From assembly GCA_013180625.2 (NCBI GenBank), contig SNVD02004419.1, forward strand, positions 124,001 through 188,000: a DNA stretch of 64,000 bases. Direction: 5' to 3'. A program made the position numbers and the translations under genes. Below, one piece after another: positions 11,429 through 22,036 of this stretch (the stretch's first letter is position 1; each line of letters begins with the position of its first letter). The notes under the pieces were generated by a model. It was given only the letters and a program-made list of their open reading frames with translations. It did no database searches and was not told the DNA's origin. The DNA is from Boswellia sacra (taxonomy: Eukaryota; Streptophyta; Magnoliopsida; Sapindales; Burseraceae).

Positions 11429-12056
11429 TCATTTAAAAGAAGTTCTCACTTGTTTTCCAAATTGACAAGCATTACAAATCTTATCCTTTTCAAATTTTAT
11501 TCTTGGAAGACCATCAACTAAATCATTTTTAGAAATTTTTGAAATTGTGTCCATGCTAGCATGACCTAATCTTCTATGCCATAACCAAGCATCATGATTA
11601 ATAATTAAACACTTTTCTATATAATCATTAACATCAACATCAATTGTATAAATATTACCACATCTATTACCAATGAATAATGTCTTATTGTTACTAACAT
11701 CCTTAACCACACATCTATTAGGCTCAAAAGCAACAAAATATCCCTTATCACACAATTGACTAATGCTAATCAAATCATGTTTCAAACTATTAACAAGCAA
11801 AACATTTTCAATAATAGGTGAAGAAGGGTTACCAATATCACCATGTTCGATTACCCTTCCTTTGGCATTATCACCGAAAGTCACATATCCTCCTTTCTTC
11901 ATGATTAATCTTGAGAACTTGCAGGCATCTCCGGTCATATGCCTTGAGCATCCACTATCTAAGTACCACTTGTGTTTGCCACTCCTTTGTTTCTGCAATC
12001 AACATTCAAAGAGTGGCTTTTTGGTACCGAAATCTTTTTGGGTCCTTGGGGCTTAG
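11429..12056 (-). pseudogene. Copia protease and pre-integrase zinc domain
   Basis: Frame 11998-11429 (189 residues) has the protease site WYLDSGCSRHMTGD, then LKHDLISISQLCDKGY, and the integrase HHCC domain: WHRRLGHAS followed by CNACQFGKQ. The catalytic DSG is intact. The segment is out of frame with the integrase core, separated by a stop at about 11429. Confidence 0.87.
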
Positions 12057-12640
12057 TTATGGTACTTTTTGGAACCCATGTTTGTTTCGAATTAGGATTT
12101 CTCTCAATATAGCAAGAATGCACTTTGTGTCGTTTTCTTCCACAATAAGTACATTCCTAGAAGATGCATGAGCAAAATAGTTTTTAAAATACTTTTGATT
12201 TTTATGAGTTTTATATCCTAAGCCTCTTTTATAAAAAACACACCTTTGGTTTTGTAACATAGAGTTCAAATTTTTTGTGCTTTTTGTAAAACTATCAACA
12301 ATATTTATTAAGTCATTATTTTCCTTTTTCAAAATAACATTTTCTTTCTCCAATTTATCAAAATCCTTTTGTTTTAAAATCTCATTTTCAGTTTTTAATA
12401 GATATATTTGATTTTCCAAACTTTCAAAACCTTTTTGCTTTAAAATTTCATTTTCATTTGTTTCCACCAATTCTTCTAATTGTGTTAACATGATTTTTGA
12501 CTTCTTTTTGAAAGCATTGATTTTTGAATTTTGTTTATCAACATGTACATGTAAATTTTGGAATGCTACAAGTAATTCATCATATGAAAGCTTAGGATCA
12601 TAGTTTAGAATACTTACCTCATCTTATTTTAAAGCCATGA
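12057..12640 (-). pseudogene. Copia gag-protease linker: coiled coil and second zinc knuckle
   Basis: Frame 12491-12057 is rich in heptad-like EILKQK and LEKENVILKKEN repeats, a likely coiled coil. At 12153-12111, in another frame, a second CCHC knuckle is readable, CTYCGRKRHKVHSC, showing a frameshift within the linker. Linkers of this kind lie between gag and protease in Tork-group elements. Confidence 0.7.
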
Positions 12641-13654
12641 AGCACATGTTTGCCATTTCACAATCTTCGTCTTCGGTGGAGCTAGCCTCACTATCATCCC
12701 AATTTGTGGATTTCATTGCTTTGGATTTCTTGTCTTGATTCTTGAAGTATGGACAATCCATTTTTACATGTCCTGGTTTCTTGCACTCATAGCAAATGAT
12801 CTGACCTTTTTCTTATCTTGCTTTGAGCTTTGCCCTTTGTATTCCCTTCCAGAATTCTTCTTGAATCCTTGGTTTCTTCTAATCATCCTTTTTAGCTTTC
12901 TTGTAATGAATTCAAGATCTTTATCATCGAAGTCATCTTCTTCTTTTGTTGAAGACTTGAAAGCTATATTTTTCTTTTTCTTGAAATCTTTTTCATTATC
13001 CTTCAAAGTGATTTCATGAGTCATGAGAGAACCTATAAGTTCTCCTAATGGTAGTTTGGTGAGGTCCTTCGCTTCTTGAATTGTCGTCACCTTTGGTTCC
13101 CAAGATTTTGGTAGACACCTAAGAATCTTTCTCACCATTTCAACATTAGAATAAGATTTACCAAGAGATTTCAAACCATTAATAATATCCGTAAATCTAG
13201 TAAACATTTCAGAAATTGATTCATCCGATTTCATCTTAAAAAGCTCATAACTATGAACTAGCATACTAATTTTAGATTTTTTAACTTGACTAGTTCCTTC
13301 ATGAGTTGCTTCAAGTGTGTGCCATATTTCTTGTGCTGTAGAACAAGTAGATATTCTATTTAACTCACTTCTATTTAGGGCACAATATAACATATTTATA
13401 GCTTTAGCATTCAAACTCAATTTCTTTTTATCATCTTCACTAAACTCTTTAGGTTCTTTAAGCATGCTTTCTCCATTTTCAATTTTGCTAGGAACAAAAG
13501 GTTCTTCCGAAATAATAGACCACAAGTCATAATCAAAAGATTACAAAAAAATACTCATTCTAGTTTTCCATTAAGAGTAATCACTTCCATTAAAAAATGG
13601 AGGTGTAGAGATAGAAAGTCCCTCAACATATGAAGTTGGATTAAAAGTTGCCAT
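12641..13654 (-). pseudogene. gag: Copia gag (UBN2-type) with zinc knuckle
   Basis: The start Met on the minus strand (13654-13652) opens MATFNPTSYVEG, followed by two early stops. Frame 13525-12764 (253 residues) carries the UBN2/copia gag body, with LYCALNRSELNRIS, AQEIWHTLEATHEGT and MFTRFTDIINGL. The knuckle CYECKKPGHVKMDC lies in the next frame at 12794-12753. Two early stops and one frameshift make it non-coding. Confidence 0.87.
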
Positions 13655-13695
13655 GGCTCAAAATCCGTTAAGATTTAAAAAAAATAAGCAACCTT

Positions 13696-13707
13696 GCTCT
13701 GATACCA
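13696..13707 (-). other. Copia primer-binding site
   Basis: TGGTATCAGAGC on the minus strand, two bases after the 5' LTR end. This is the initiator-methionine tRNA complement used by many plant copia elements. Confidence 0.85.
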
Positions 13708-13709
13708 CT

Positions 13710-15338
13710 TGTTGACCTAGGTATGGCAACCCAAGAGGGGAGAGGGGGTGGGGGTGGGGTGGGGTTGGTGTGAATTGGGCTTTTATTTATGAAAATAGAT
13801 TTATAAAACTTTTCTTGAAAGATAAAAATTAGTTCACTCTTTCCTCGAGAATAAAGATGATAAAGATGAAATTAGAAGTTGTCTAAGTTGCAATCAAAAG
13901 AATAACAATAATGAACAATCACAAGTGCCATTAATATAAGGAGGATAAGGATAGAGAGAGTGCAAACTCAATTTACGTGGTTCGGCAAACCTTGCCCCTA
14001 GCTCCTCCACAAGCTAGGCTTTCCACTAAGTTGTAGAATGCCTTACAACTTGCTTGATGAAAACCTCACAAAGACTTCTTTCTTCAACCCTTGATAACAC
14101 CACACCAAGAGTTCTCTCAATTGTTTAACTCTTGATAACACTACACCAAGAGTTCTCTCAAGGATAACTATTATTCTTTACAAGAATGATCTCACTCTCA
14201 CCACAATACAAGAACAAAGAAAATTGTTTATAATAAAAGTACAACTCTCTTCAAGGAGTAGATAAAGAGTATAAAAGCTCTCTAAACATGATATTTCTCT
14301 TATTTGTTGCTTGATGGATTCTTGTTGAATGCATGGGATAAGGGCTTCTTTTAGAGGCAAATGAGATGAACTTAATCAAGTGAAGACACCAACTCTAAAT
14401 TTTCTGCCCACCATAAAAATCGTAATCTTGTCGGCCATTTTTGTCAATGTGTCGTTTGAAATTTGGAAATCTGTAAAACATAAAAGATCTGCATATTTGA
14501 ATAAGCTTTCGAATGCATTAAGAATCAAGTCATTTGGATATCTCTATCTCAAGAGATGGACAAAAGACCATTCGGTGCTCTTGTCAATTGATTTTTCTTC
14601 CTTGTATCAGTCCACCGACTTGAATGATGATTATATCTACCTTCCATTTGAAATTTTAATTTTTTTTAAATACATAAAAGATCTGTGTATTTGAATAACC
14701 TTCCCAAAACATTAAGAATCAAGTCATTTTGATATCTCTATCTTAAGATATGGACAAAAGACCATTTGGTGTTCATCTTAATTGATTTTTCTTCCTTGTG
14801 TCAGTCCACCAAATTGCTTGATGATTATGTCGACCTTCCATTTGAAATTTGGATTTCTTAAAAAATTATGAAATGTGCACCATTAAATCATCTTTCCAAC
14901 ACCTTAAGAATCAAGTGATTTGGATATCTCTAGCTCAAGATATGTCCAAAAGAGCATTCGGTGTTCATGTCAACTGATTCTGTTTGTCCTTTAACTTGGA
15001 TGATGATTTGGACAACCTTTCACTTGAAATTTGAATTTCTTTAGAACATATAAAATGTTACTAAATGAGTAAGCTTTCTAAAGGTTCAAGAATCACATCA
15101 TTAGAGAAATATATGATCAATTGATTGAACATTGCTCATGTGACACATTCCTTGAGTCAAACCTTGTTCTTAAACTTTGGTGCCTTTAAAATATGGTCTT
15201 CTCCTTAGCTTCAACACTTCACTTTAATGAGCCTCTTCTTGATTTTGCAATTATTTCATTGATCTTATTCTTGAATATAAATAAACATATTAGTAATACT
15301 TCAATGAATCAATGTGTATTATTATTATCAAAATTACC
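13710..15338 (-). repeat. Copia 5' LTR
   Basis: Matches 7127-8771 along its length. It ends in AGGTCAACA on the minus strand before the primer-binding site and lacks the outermost 18 bases at the far end. Near its inner end is a G-rich run (13735-13770, + strand) with at least four runs of four or more G. Confidence 0.88.
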
Positions 15339-15955
15339 ATGACGCCATTCTCGTTAGTATATGGTTCAAAAGCATTTCTACCAATTGAGATAGAAATGAA
15401 ATCAACAAGAGTTCTGATTGAAGCAAAAGTTCCTAAAGAGGAGTAGATTCATAATAGATATGAACAGTTGGCCTTGATTGATGAGAAAAGAATGAAGGCC
15501 AGGTATCACATGCAGCTATACCAGTAATGGGTTGCTTGAACTTTTAACAAAATAATAAAGGCATGGAAGTTCAAAGAAGGAGAGTTGGTCCTCAAACAAG
15601 TGAGACCAATTGTGTTTGATCCAAGAAGGAAGTTTAAACCCAACTGTGAGGGTCCATTTATTATGACATAGGTCATGTTCAGTGGAGCCGTCATTTTACC
15701 GAATATGGAATGGAACGAGTTCACTGAACCCATCAACATGGACAGGCTAAAGAGGAGAGTTGGTCCTCAAACAAGTGAGACCAATTGTGTTTGATCCAAG
15801 AGGGAAGTTTAAACCCAACTGTGAGGGTCCATTTATTATGACAAAGGTCATGTTCGGTGGAGCCGTCATTTTATCGAATATGGAATGGAACGAGTTCACT
15901 GAACCCATCAACATGGACAGGCTAAAGAAATATTACGTACAGAAAAAAGGGTGAG
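15339..15955 (+). pseudogene. Tat-1 integrase C-terminal part with internal duplication
   Basis: Resumes after the copia element with MTPFSLVYGS, the usual motif after the integrase core. It ends with PRGKFKPNCEGPFIMTK and EPINMDRLKKYY, which close Tat integrases, at a TGA near 15953. The last third is duplicated in tandem (15578-15752 and 15753-15927). The first copy has a stop in MT*VM where the second has MTKVM, so the second copy keeps the better reading frame (15760-15954). Confidence 0.83.
15578..15927 (+). repeat. 175-bp tandem duplication in integrase
   Basis: Unit 15578-15752 is repeated at 15753-15927 with only a handful of differences. The period is not a multiple of three, so it breaks the frame. 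The junction reads GGCTAAAG AGGAGAGTTGG; the two ends share AAAGAAGG/AAAGAGG-like purine-rich sequence. Tat-2 has one copy. Confidence 0.9.
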
Positions 15956-16234
15956 AGGAAAAATAATTAATTAGAAAATCAGAATTGGCTGATTGATGAT
16001 AGGAGTTGTACCACTATGCACATATTGTTCGAAGAACAAAGATTATACTTTTATTAATGAAATAAAATTGTCTGGAACAAATATGTCTTTTGAAATGTCT
16101 CATTATATTTCATAACAACAAAAAGGAAACATCGGACATCTAAGCCAACCAAGGAACTGACAATGTCATCTCTGCCTCTTTGATAGACTATGAATAGGCT
16201 CACTATATCGCTCATGACACTGCCAGCTCGAAGA
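15956..16234 (+). other. Tat-1 post-pol spacer
   Basis: Non-coding stretch colinear with 59913-60234 of Tat-2 (shared TGCGCACATATTGTTCGAA-like block). It separates the sense polyprotein from the antisense genes that converge on it. No gene seen. Confidence 0.6.
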
Positions 16235-17581
16235 AGGGGATCAGGAATGGAAGCCTGAAAGGTCTTCAATCTCAAAATCAGAATCATTCAATAGGTTCCT
16301 CTCAATGGTGCGATGTGCCCAAGAATCTCTCACACACTATAGATAACAAGCAAATAGTCTCTTTGGATAGAAAGTAGTCAGTGAATCCACAATCCTTTGC
16401 TTTTGACCATACTATCGGTGTAATCTAGCAGGATCATAGAATGAACTGTGGGTGAAACCCACTAGACGCATGCATGAAATATATGTCCCTATGGTCACAT
16501 GCTCTAACCTCCACCACGGACAATGCCAACGAATTTGAGTATCAAGAATGACTCAGAGCCAGTCAATCCAAGAAGAACGTCTCTTGAGTTTTCTCCTTGT
16601 AATAAGTGAGTGCTATAATGGGAAATGTCTCCTTCGGGCGGTGCAAGGACAGATAATCTATCTTGTAACCATATATGAGAAAGAAAAAAAAAAGAGAAAA
16701 TAAGAAAAGAAGCCTGCTAAGTTGAAAACCTGGAAAAGGCAGCTTGGGCAAAAATTAAGGCAAGCCTGCTAAGCTAAAAACCTGAAGAGGGCAGTTTAGG
16801 CAAAAATTAGGGCATGAGAAAAAAGAAAGAGCCCATTGAGTTACAAACTCAAAAGAGCGGCTCAGGCAAAAGTTAGGGCAAGCTCGTTAAGTCAAAAACC
16901 CAAAAGGGTGGCTTAGGCAAAAGTTAGAGCAAATGAAAAAAAAAAAAAGACATAAGAAAAACTTGAAGTATAAGACTTCCACTGAATTTCTAACCCGAAT
17001 CTGTCCTAACACAATCCAGTCTAATTAATGTCTCAGCCAAAATCAAGGGAATTACTGCGAAACCAGGACCCATTTGAGGAATGATGGCTACAAGATGTGG
17101 ATCTCCGAGACCATCCGGTGCGACCAGTAGAAACTGTGCAAGGAGGTAAAATTGAAGAAGGCGAAGCCAACCAGATGAAGTCTAGTCCATCATCCCAAGC
17201 AAAGGCATGATGGAGGATAGTGTCACTCTACCACCCCAGTGTGAATTCCCATGGCAGAAATTGAGAAGTCAAAAAAGTGGGCAAGGTCAGATGTTGATGG
17301 TGTTTGGATAGTGGGCAGAATGAGGCTCTCAGAACTGGATAAACGATGACCGAGTATCGTTGAGAATTCCTCGTACAGAGGGCAAAGCTCCTACCCATTG
17401 AAGCGGAAGATGTGATTGTGAGAATCCCAAAAGGTTGCACAGTCATTTAGAAGAGGGATGTCGAGCTTAACGTGACGAAGGAACTTCAGATGATAGAGAC
17501 TGACAAACTCGAGTCATTCCCAATCCTCATCTCTCAAAAGCTTTAGAAGGGCTCGAAGATCTGGAGAGAAGCTTCAGACAT
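16235..17581 (-). pseudogene. Antisense DUF7745-like gene of Tat-1
   Basis: Runs opposite to the retrotransposon. From ATG at 17581 the minus strand reads MSEASLQIFEPF, then FLRHVKLDIPLLNDCATFWD, HNHIFRFNG, ELCPLYEEFSTILGH, with stops between. The FWD...FRF...E(L/M)CP..EEF..LLG pattern resembles DUF7745-type proteins found beside plant retrotransposons; I recognise the pattern only and the family name is an inference. A later block near 16240-16560 (ERNLLNDSDFEIEDLSGF) matches the end of the Tat-2 copy. The middle holds a minisatellite and is probably an intron. Role unknown; broken by several stops. Confidence 0.55.
16711..16930. repeat. 52-bp minisatellite in antisense gene
   Basis: Four imperfect units of about 52 bases, each of the form GCCTGCTAAGTTGAAAACC ... 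GGCAGCTTAGGCAAAAATTAGGGCAA, with A-rich spacers after some units. The same array sits at the same place in Tat-2 (60692-60912). Confidence 0.8.
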
Positions 17582-18095
17582 GTTGAATGCCACAAAGAGG
17601 TGTAATGTAAAGAAAGAAACCTCGAGAAACAAGAGAAAAAGTGCACAGAAGCAGCCAGAAGGAACAACACTTAAATAGTGCACAAATTAAGACAGAATTG
17701 TTGGATAACTGCCAACTAGCCATCTGACTATCGGTCAGTTATTGTAGGATAGCTGACCAACTATCAGACAGCCGCCTGACGGTCTGATGGCTAGCCAACA
17801 GCTATTAAGGCTAATCAACCCATTTACGCGACCCTTTGACTTATGGAACGCGTACCGATGAACGGGTTCAAGAGTGTGGCTTCCAACTTTTGTAGTGTTG
17901 ATCATAATTGAATAACTAAATGATATAGAAACAAATTCAAATGAATTCGGACGTAAATTTAGTATAGTGCGTAAGATGTATGGAATCATAAATAAAAAAG
18001 TTTCATTAAATCTCTAATATTTATTTAATTATACAAGTTTATACATGGAAGCAAAATACACAAAAAATCCTGATGAAAGCAGATGGTGGCACTCC
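17582..18095. other. Spacer between the two antisense genes
   Basis: Matches 61543-62090 of Tat-2 but has no usable frame. It includes the inverted-sounding CAGCCATCTGAC/GTCAG blocks also seen near the LTR. I see no gene in it; it may be the promoter of the DUF7745-like gene. Confidence 0.45.
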
Positions 18096-20262
18096 TCACT
18101 CATGGCCATCATTATCAATATCAAAGGAGAAAGCGGCGACCTGAGCCTGAAAGCGCTCCACCTCACGCTGCAAACGAATGACTTCTTGATGATCCGTTTG
18201 ACCAAGCAAAAAAATCATATAGTTAGAAGAACTATCAAGATAGAAATCATAAATACATGGATTATAGAAAGACACTTTACCTTATATCAATGAGACGTAT
18301 ATAAGACGTACCCTTGCGAAGTAGCCTACATGCAAAAAACCCACTTCATGGAAGATCGTGGCACCTATATCGGATTGCATCCCTATTAGTGATAAATGAA
18401 AGAGAATTTGAGAAATGAACAATCAGGGAACTTACCAAAGTGGTGTCTTGTGGGACAAAAAGGACAGGCATGTTCGGATCCTCGATGATCATGTGGTTGT
18501 GGATCGACCCATTGTCATAGCAAGTATACATGACATTACTGGGGTAAGCCTGAAGATCACCAATCATAGGACCAGCTAGAGCAGTCGGGGCAGATGAAGA
18601 AGCTGGAGGAAGTGGTTGCTAAGTCGCCGTGGAAAAAGAAGTCAAAGTGCTTGTACTAGAAGAGGAGGCTCTTGATATGTTCCCAAGACGAACGAAAGAA
18701 CTACCCAACTGACTAGACACCGCTAGAGGATAAGAAGTGTCAATAGCATATCAGTCAGGCCTAGTGCATAACAAGGTGGCTCTAGCCCAGTCGATGTAAG
18801 AAGTCATCATCAATGGAAACTTGATGGTGCTTAAGTGAAACTGAGTCATGTAGGTCGATACCTCTGGTTCCATATCCAAGTCGACTTAATCGATCATCAG
18901 AATTGGTTATGGAGGAAGAACCAAATGGCATGTCGGGCCATCAAACCAATCTCGCATGCATTCACCTAGATACCACATCATGTTGTTTACAAAAGGAATG
19001 AGGATGTGGTATAAGTTGAAAGGGGTAGCAATTCTCCTAGCTTCAGACCAGTGCTCCTTGTGACCCTACCACTCATAATGAATCTGCAAAATAATAAGGT
19101 ATGGTTAGAATATGATGTAAATGGAATATTGACTACAAATTCTTTGTTACCTTGTCCCAAGTTAACATGTGAATGTAATCATGAAAGAAGTCTAGTTCAT
19201 GAGATCTCTCGAGCTTTACACGACATGCAGCCCACCTTTTCATCTGAGGGAAAGAAGAATCCTCACTAGCAGGAAGAAGAGATGGTAGAACTCCTAACTC
19301 ATATGCCCATATCTATCATGGATGATACAGAATAAAAAATAGGAGTCATGAAGATAAAACACAAATGTGTGAAAAAGAAAGAAGTTACCTCAATAAGTGC
19401 AGCAAATCCAAGAACCCTGACAATGCCTCGACAAGCTTGATCCAAGGTAAAATACAGCTGATCGAGAGCAGCGTGACCCCAGTTAAAATACTTCACTCGA
19501 TCAAGATCCTAGAGGGTAGGAAGAAAAGTCAAAGTAGTGGGGTTCGACACATTGGAAAAGAGCGTCGTACCTAGTAGATAAACTATGAAGCTACAAGCAT
19601 ATTGATCCACCTCAACAAGAGTCAGATTGGACCTCCGTTTCCAATATTCTTGTAATGGAGCATATTGAATGGAAACATTATTCTTGACTTTCACCTCACA
19701 TTCAAGAAGATCTTGGATCAATCTGTACTGATCAGTTAAGTCTGTAATACAAGCATTAATAGGAATCAGATCACCGCCACATGGAAGATCGGTCAAGGCG
19801 GTAATATCCAAAGGCATGATCGTCATCTCACTGAATGGAAGATGGAAGTTGTGGGTCGTATCCATCCACCTCTCGCATAAAGCAGCTAATGCTCGACGAT
19901 CAGTGTACCTCTGAGCATGTGAAAGACAAGTGATGAACTCATAGAAGCCGGTATCAATAATCCTTCTCCTCACTATATCATTCTTTATCTCTAAGAACCA
20001 GTTGTGGGCTCTAGAAAATGCTCCTTACATCTTGTTCTCATGATCATCCTAAAGCAAGAAATTGAAGTCTTTACATAAATGCAAACATAAATATATTCGA
20101 AGAAAATAGAAAAAGACAAGATATGAAGAGACCAAGCACCAAGTTGATTATGCGAAAAGCCACGTTGTAGGCGATCGACACCTCTTGATCTTTTGGAAGA
20201 CCCCTCAACGTCGATTTCTATAACGAATCGGACTCACCAAGATGCACTAGATGACCAGCCAT
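18096..20262 (-). pseudogene. Antisense plant-mobile-domain (PMD) gene of Tat-1, with introns
   Basis: On the minus strand ATG at 20262 opens MAGHLVHLGESDSL. Proposed exons: 20262 to about 20141; 20048-19389; 19312-19151; 19083-18436; 18382 onward, ending with a Gln/Arg-rich tail LQREVERFQAQVAAF and TGA at 18096. Splice sites are GAG|GTAACT, GATAG|ATATGG, AAG|GTAACA, TTTGCAG|ATTCAT, TTTG|GTAAGT and AATAG|GGATGC. Exon 2 holds the PMD signature: ALCERWMDTTHNFHLPF, MTIMPLDITALTDLPCGG, and YLLGTTLF. PMD proteins of host genes (MAIN/MAIL) act in silencing and genome stability; relatives are known in Tat-type gypsy elements and Mutator-like elements. Several stops (exons 1, 2 and 4) make this copy non-functional. 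Confidence 0.72.
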
Positions 20263-20412
20263 TAGAATAGGCGAAACATGTAGGGAAAAACCAGAAGGTA
20301 ATTGGATGAAAAATGAAGAAGTTATATGTGAATGAAGACGAAAATGAAAGAAAGGGTCGCTGGCCGGCGGTCAGACAACCGAGCGACTGTTGACCAACTG
20401 CTTGGTGGTAAT
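20263..20412 (+). other. Tat-1 sequence before 3' LTR
   Basis: Short stretch between the antisense PMD start and the 3' LTR. It contains AAAATGAAAGAAAGGG at 20349-20364, the only purine-rich tract nearby, but it is not adjacent to the LTR start, so I cannot name a polypurine tract with confidence. Confidence 0.4.
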
Positions 20413-22036
20413 TATAGACACTAGATTTTTAAGGCTTGAGAATGAATTAAAGATGAATGTCGAGCTAGAAAAATGATCAGAATGCCCTTGAGAGTCAAGA
20501 AGAGAAGGGCGAAAAGAAGTTGGTAAGAGTCTGAAAAAAGGACATATGACTTTGAAAAATCACAAAAATTAATCTAGGAGGAATTTGGTGATGAGTCATA
20601 TATTGTGAAGCTACGGATGTCTAGTTTTCATTAAAATTTACGAATCACAAATCGGAGTTAAATTCCAAAAGTTATATGTAATTGAAGGAGCAAAGGTTTG
20701 AAGGGACTATATCGAAGGATGATAAAAAAGGAAGGGACCAAAAGGAAATTGGCTGGCCAACCATTAGACAGCCTCCTGGCTATTGGACAATGGCCGAGAG
20801 TCCATCAAATGGCCGTCCAACTATCTGAAGATGCTTGTCCAGCCCTTGTTGGTTTATTTTTGGAAATTTGCTTAGAAAACTTCCTTTTTTGTTTACACCG
20901 CTCTCCTATATAAGCCCTACTCCCTCCACTTTGCAATACACACCAATTGTCGAATGCAATCATCTTTTTCTCCCTCATGAAGACCCGCTCAAGAATTTGA
21001 GAAGGCTTTTCGGGTATAATTTTTTAGGCATTCCATTGCTCCAAACCTGAAACGGGTACGTCTTAAGAGCAGAATTCTTTCCTCCCTCATATTCTCTCTT
21101 TTATTTTTCTTGCCTAGAAGAAGCATGTATAGGATATATTTTGATGCTTAAAAGCATGTTTATGGTTTTATGAATTGTCTAACCCTTATTTGTTTTGCAA
21201 GATGGATATCCCTCATGCTTAGGAATTTACTTTCTTTGCGAATGCTTAGAAGCATGCTTAGGAGTAGATGCTTAGAATTATGCTTAAGTGCACATGACTA
21301 GAATTATGATAGAAAACTTATTTGTTTCGATGAATGCTAGGAAATAGCATAGAATATGTAGAATTACCATTTTGCCATTGAATGCTATGATTGTTAGATG
21401 TTTGAATTAGGCTAAGAATATACCATGAATGCCATGAATTAGGCTAGAATATGTCATGAATGCTATGTTTTAGGCTAGAAATGGCATGACGATACTTGAT
21501 ATGAGTTATGCTAGAATAACAATGGGTAGAATTGTCATGATAGAATTTATCAAAGTCTAGGCTAGAATGCCATGATACTAAATTATGGTTTTGTATGATT
21601 TATGCATGTATGAATGTTTGTATGCTAAGAAATGTAATTGTATGATGCCATGAAGCGATAGTGGACTCACGTTAATGGTAAGGAACCATTACTTAGAATG
21701 AATGTTCAAATATACAAATGTATGGAATATTTTACTATCTTATTACAAATGATGTAATCCTCTCCCTTTCCCCCATGTTTGATGGAAATGTAATTTTTTC
21801 TCTCCCTCTTTCTATGTATGTATATGCAACTATCATTGATTGAATAATCACCTCATATACTTAGAGAAGATAAAAAAGTGAGAATGTGTGCATAAAATGA
21901 AGAACACTAAGCGGACTAAGTAACAACACGAGTTATTCCTATTTGGTGTTTCCCAAGTAGAGGCCGGATTTATATCCGGGTAGCTCAAAGACTCATACCT
22001 AACTTCCCAAACCCATCTCCGAAGGGAAGAGATGCA
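20413..22036 (+). repeat. Tat-1 3' LTR, right end missing
   Basis: Starts TATAGACACTAGATTTT, equivalent to the TGTAGACACT start on the minus strand at 38769. It follows the other LTRs through TATATAAG (20908-20915), the polyA-side block CTCGAGAATTTGAGAAG-like, the TAGGCTAGAATATGCCATG repeats and the TTTCCCAAGTAGAGGCCGG block. It breaks off at about 22036 in CCATCTCCGAAGGGAAGAG, about 230 bases before the normal end. Confidence 0.82.
20908..20915 (+). promoter_or_regulatory. TATA box in Tat-1 3' LTR
   Basis: TATATAAG after CTCTCC, at the same place as TATATAAA in the Tat-2 LTR (40888) and in the LTR at 22751. Confidence 0.5.

Larger units (their letters stand above)
7127..15338 (-). mobile_element. 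Ty1/copia element (Tork/Angela-like), full length but decayed
   Basis: Minus-strand element with two LTRs of about 1.64 kb (7127-8771 and 13710-15338), a primer-binding site TGGTATCAGAGC next to the 5' LTR, a polypurine tract next to the 3' LTR, and gag, protease, integrase, RT, RNase H in copia order. The long LTRs and the motif NLGLWYPK after the LTASRPDI segment favour the Tork/Angela group over SIRE. It interrupts Tat-1 integrase. There is no target-site duplication, and about 170 bases of Tat-1 are missing at the site, with 18 bases lost from the outer end of the 5' LTR. All coding parts contain stops or frame changes. Confidence 0.88.

Noticed and set aside
11763..12171. Plus-strand frames of 97 and 86 codons
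   Set aside because: They are shadows of the copia protease and linker on the minus strand.
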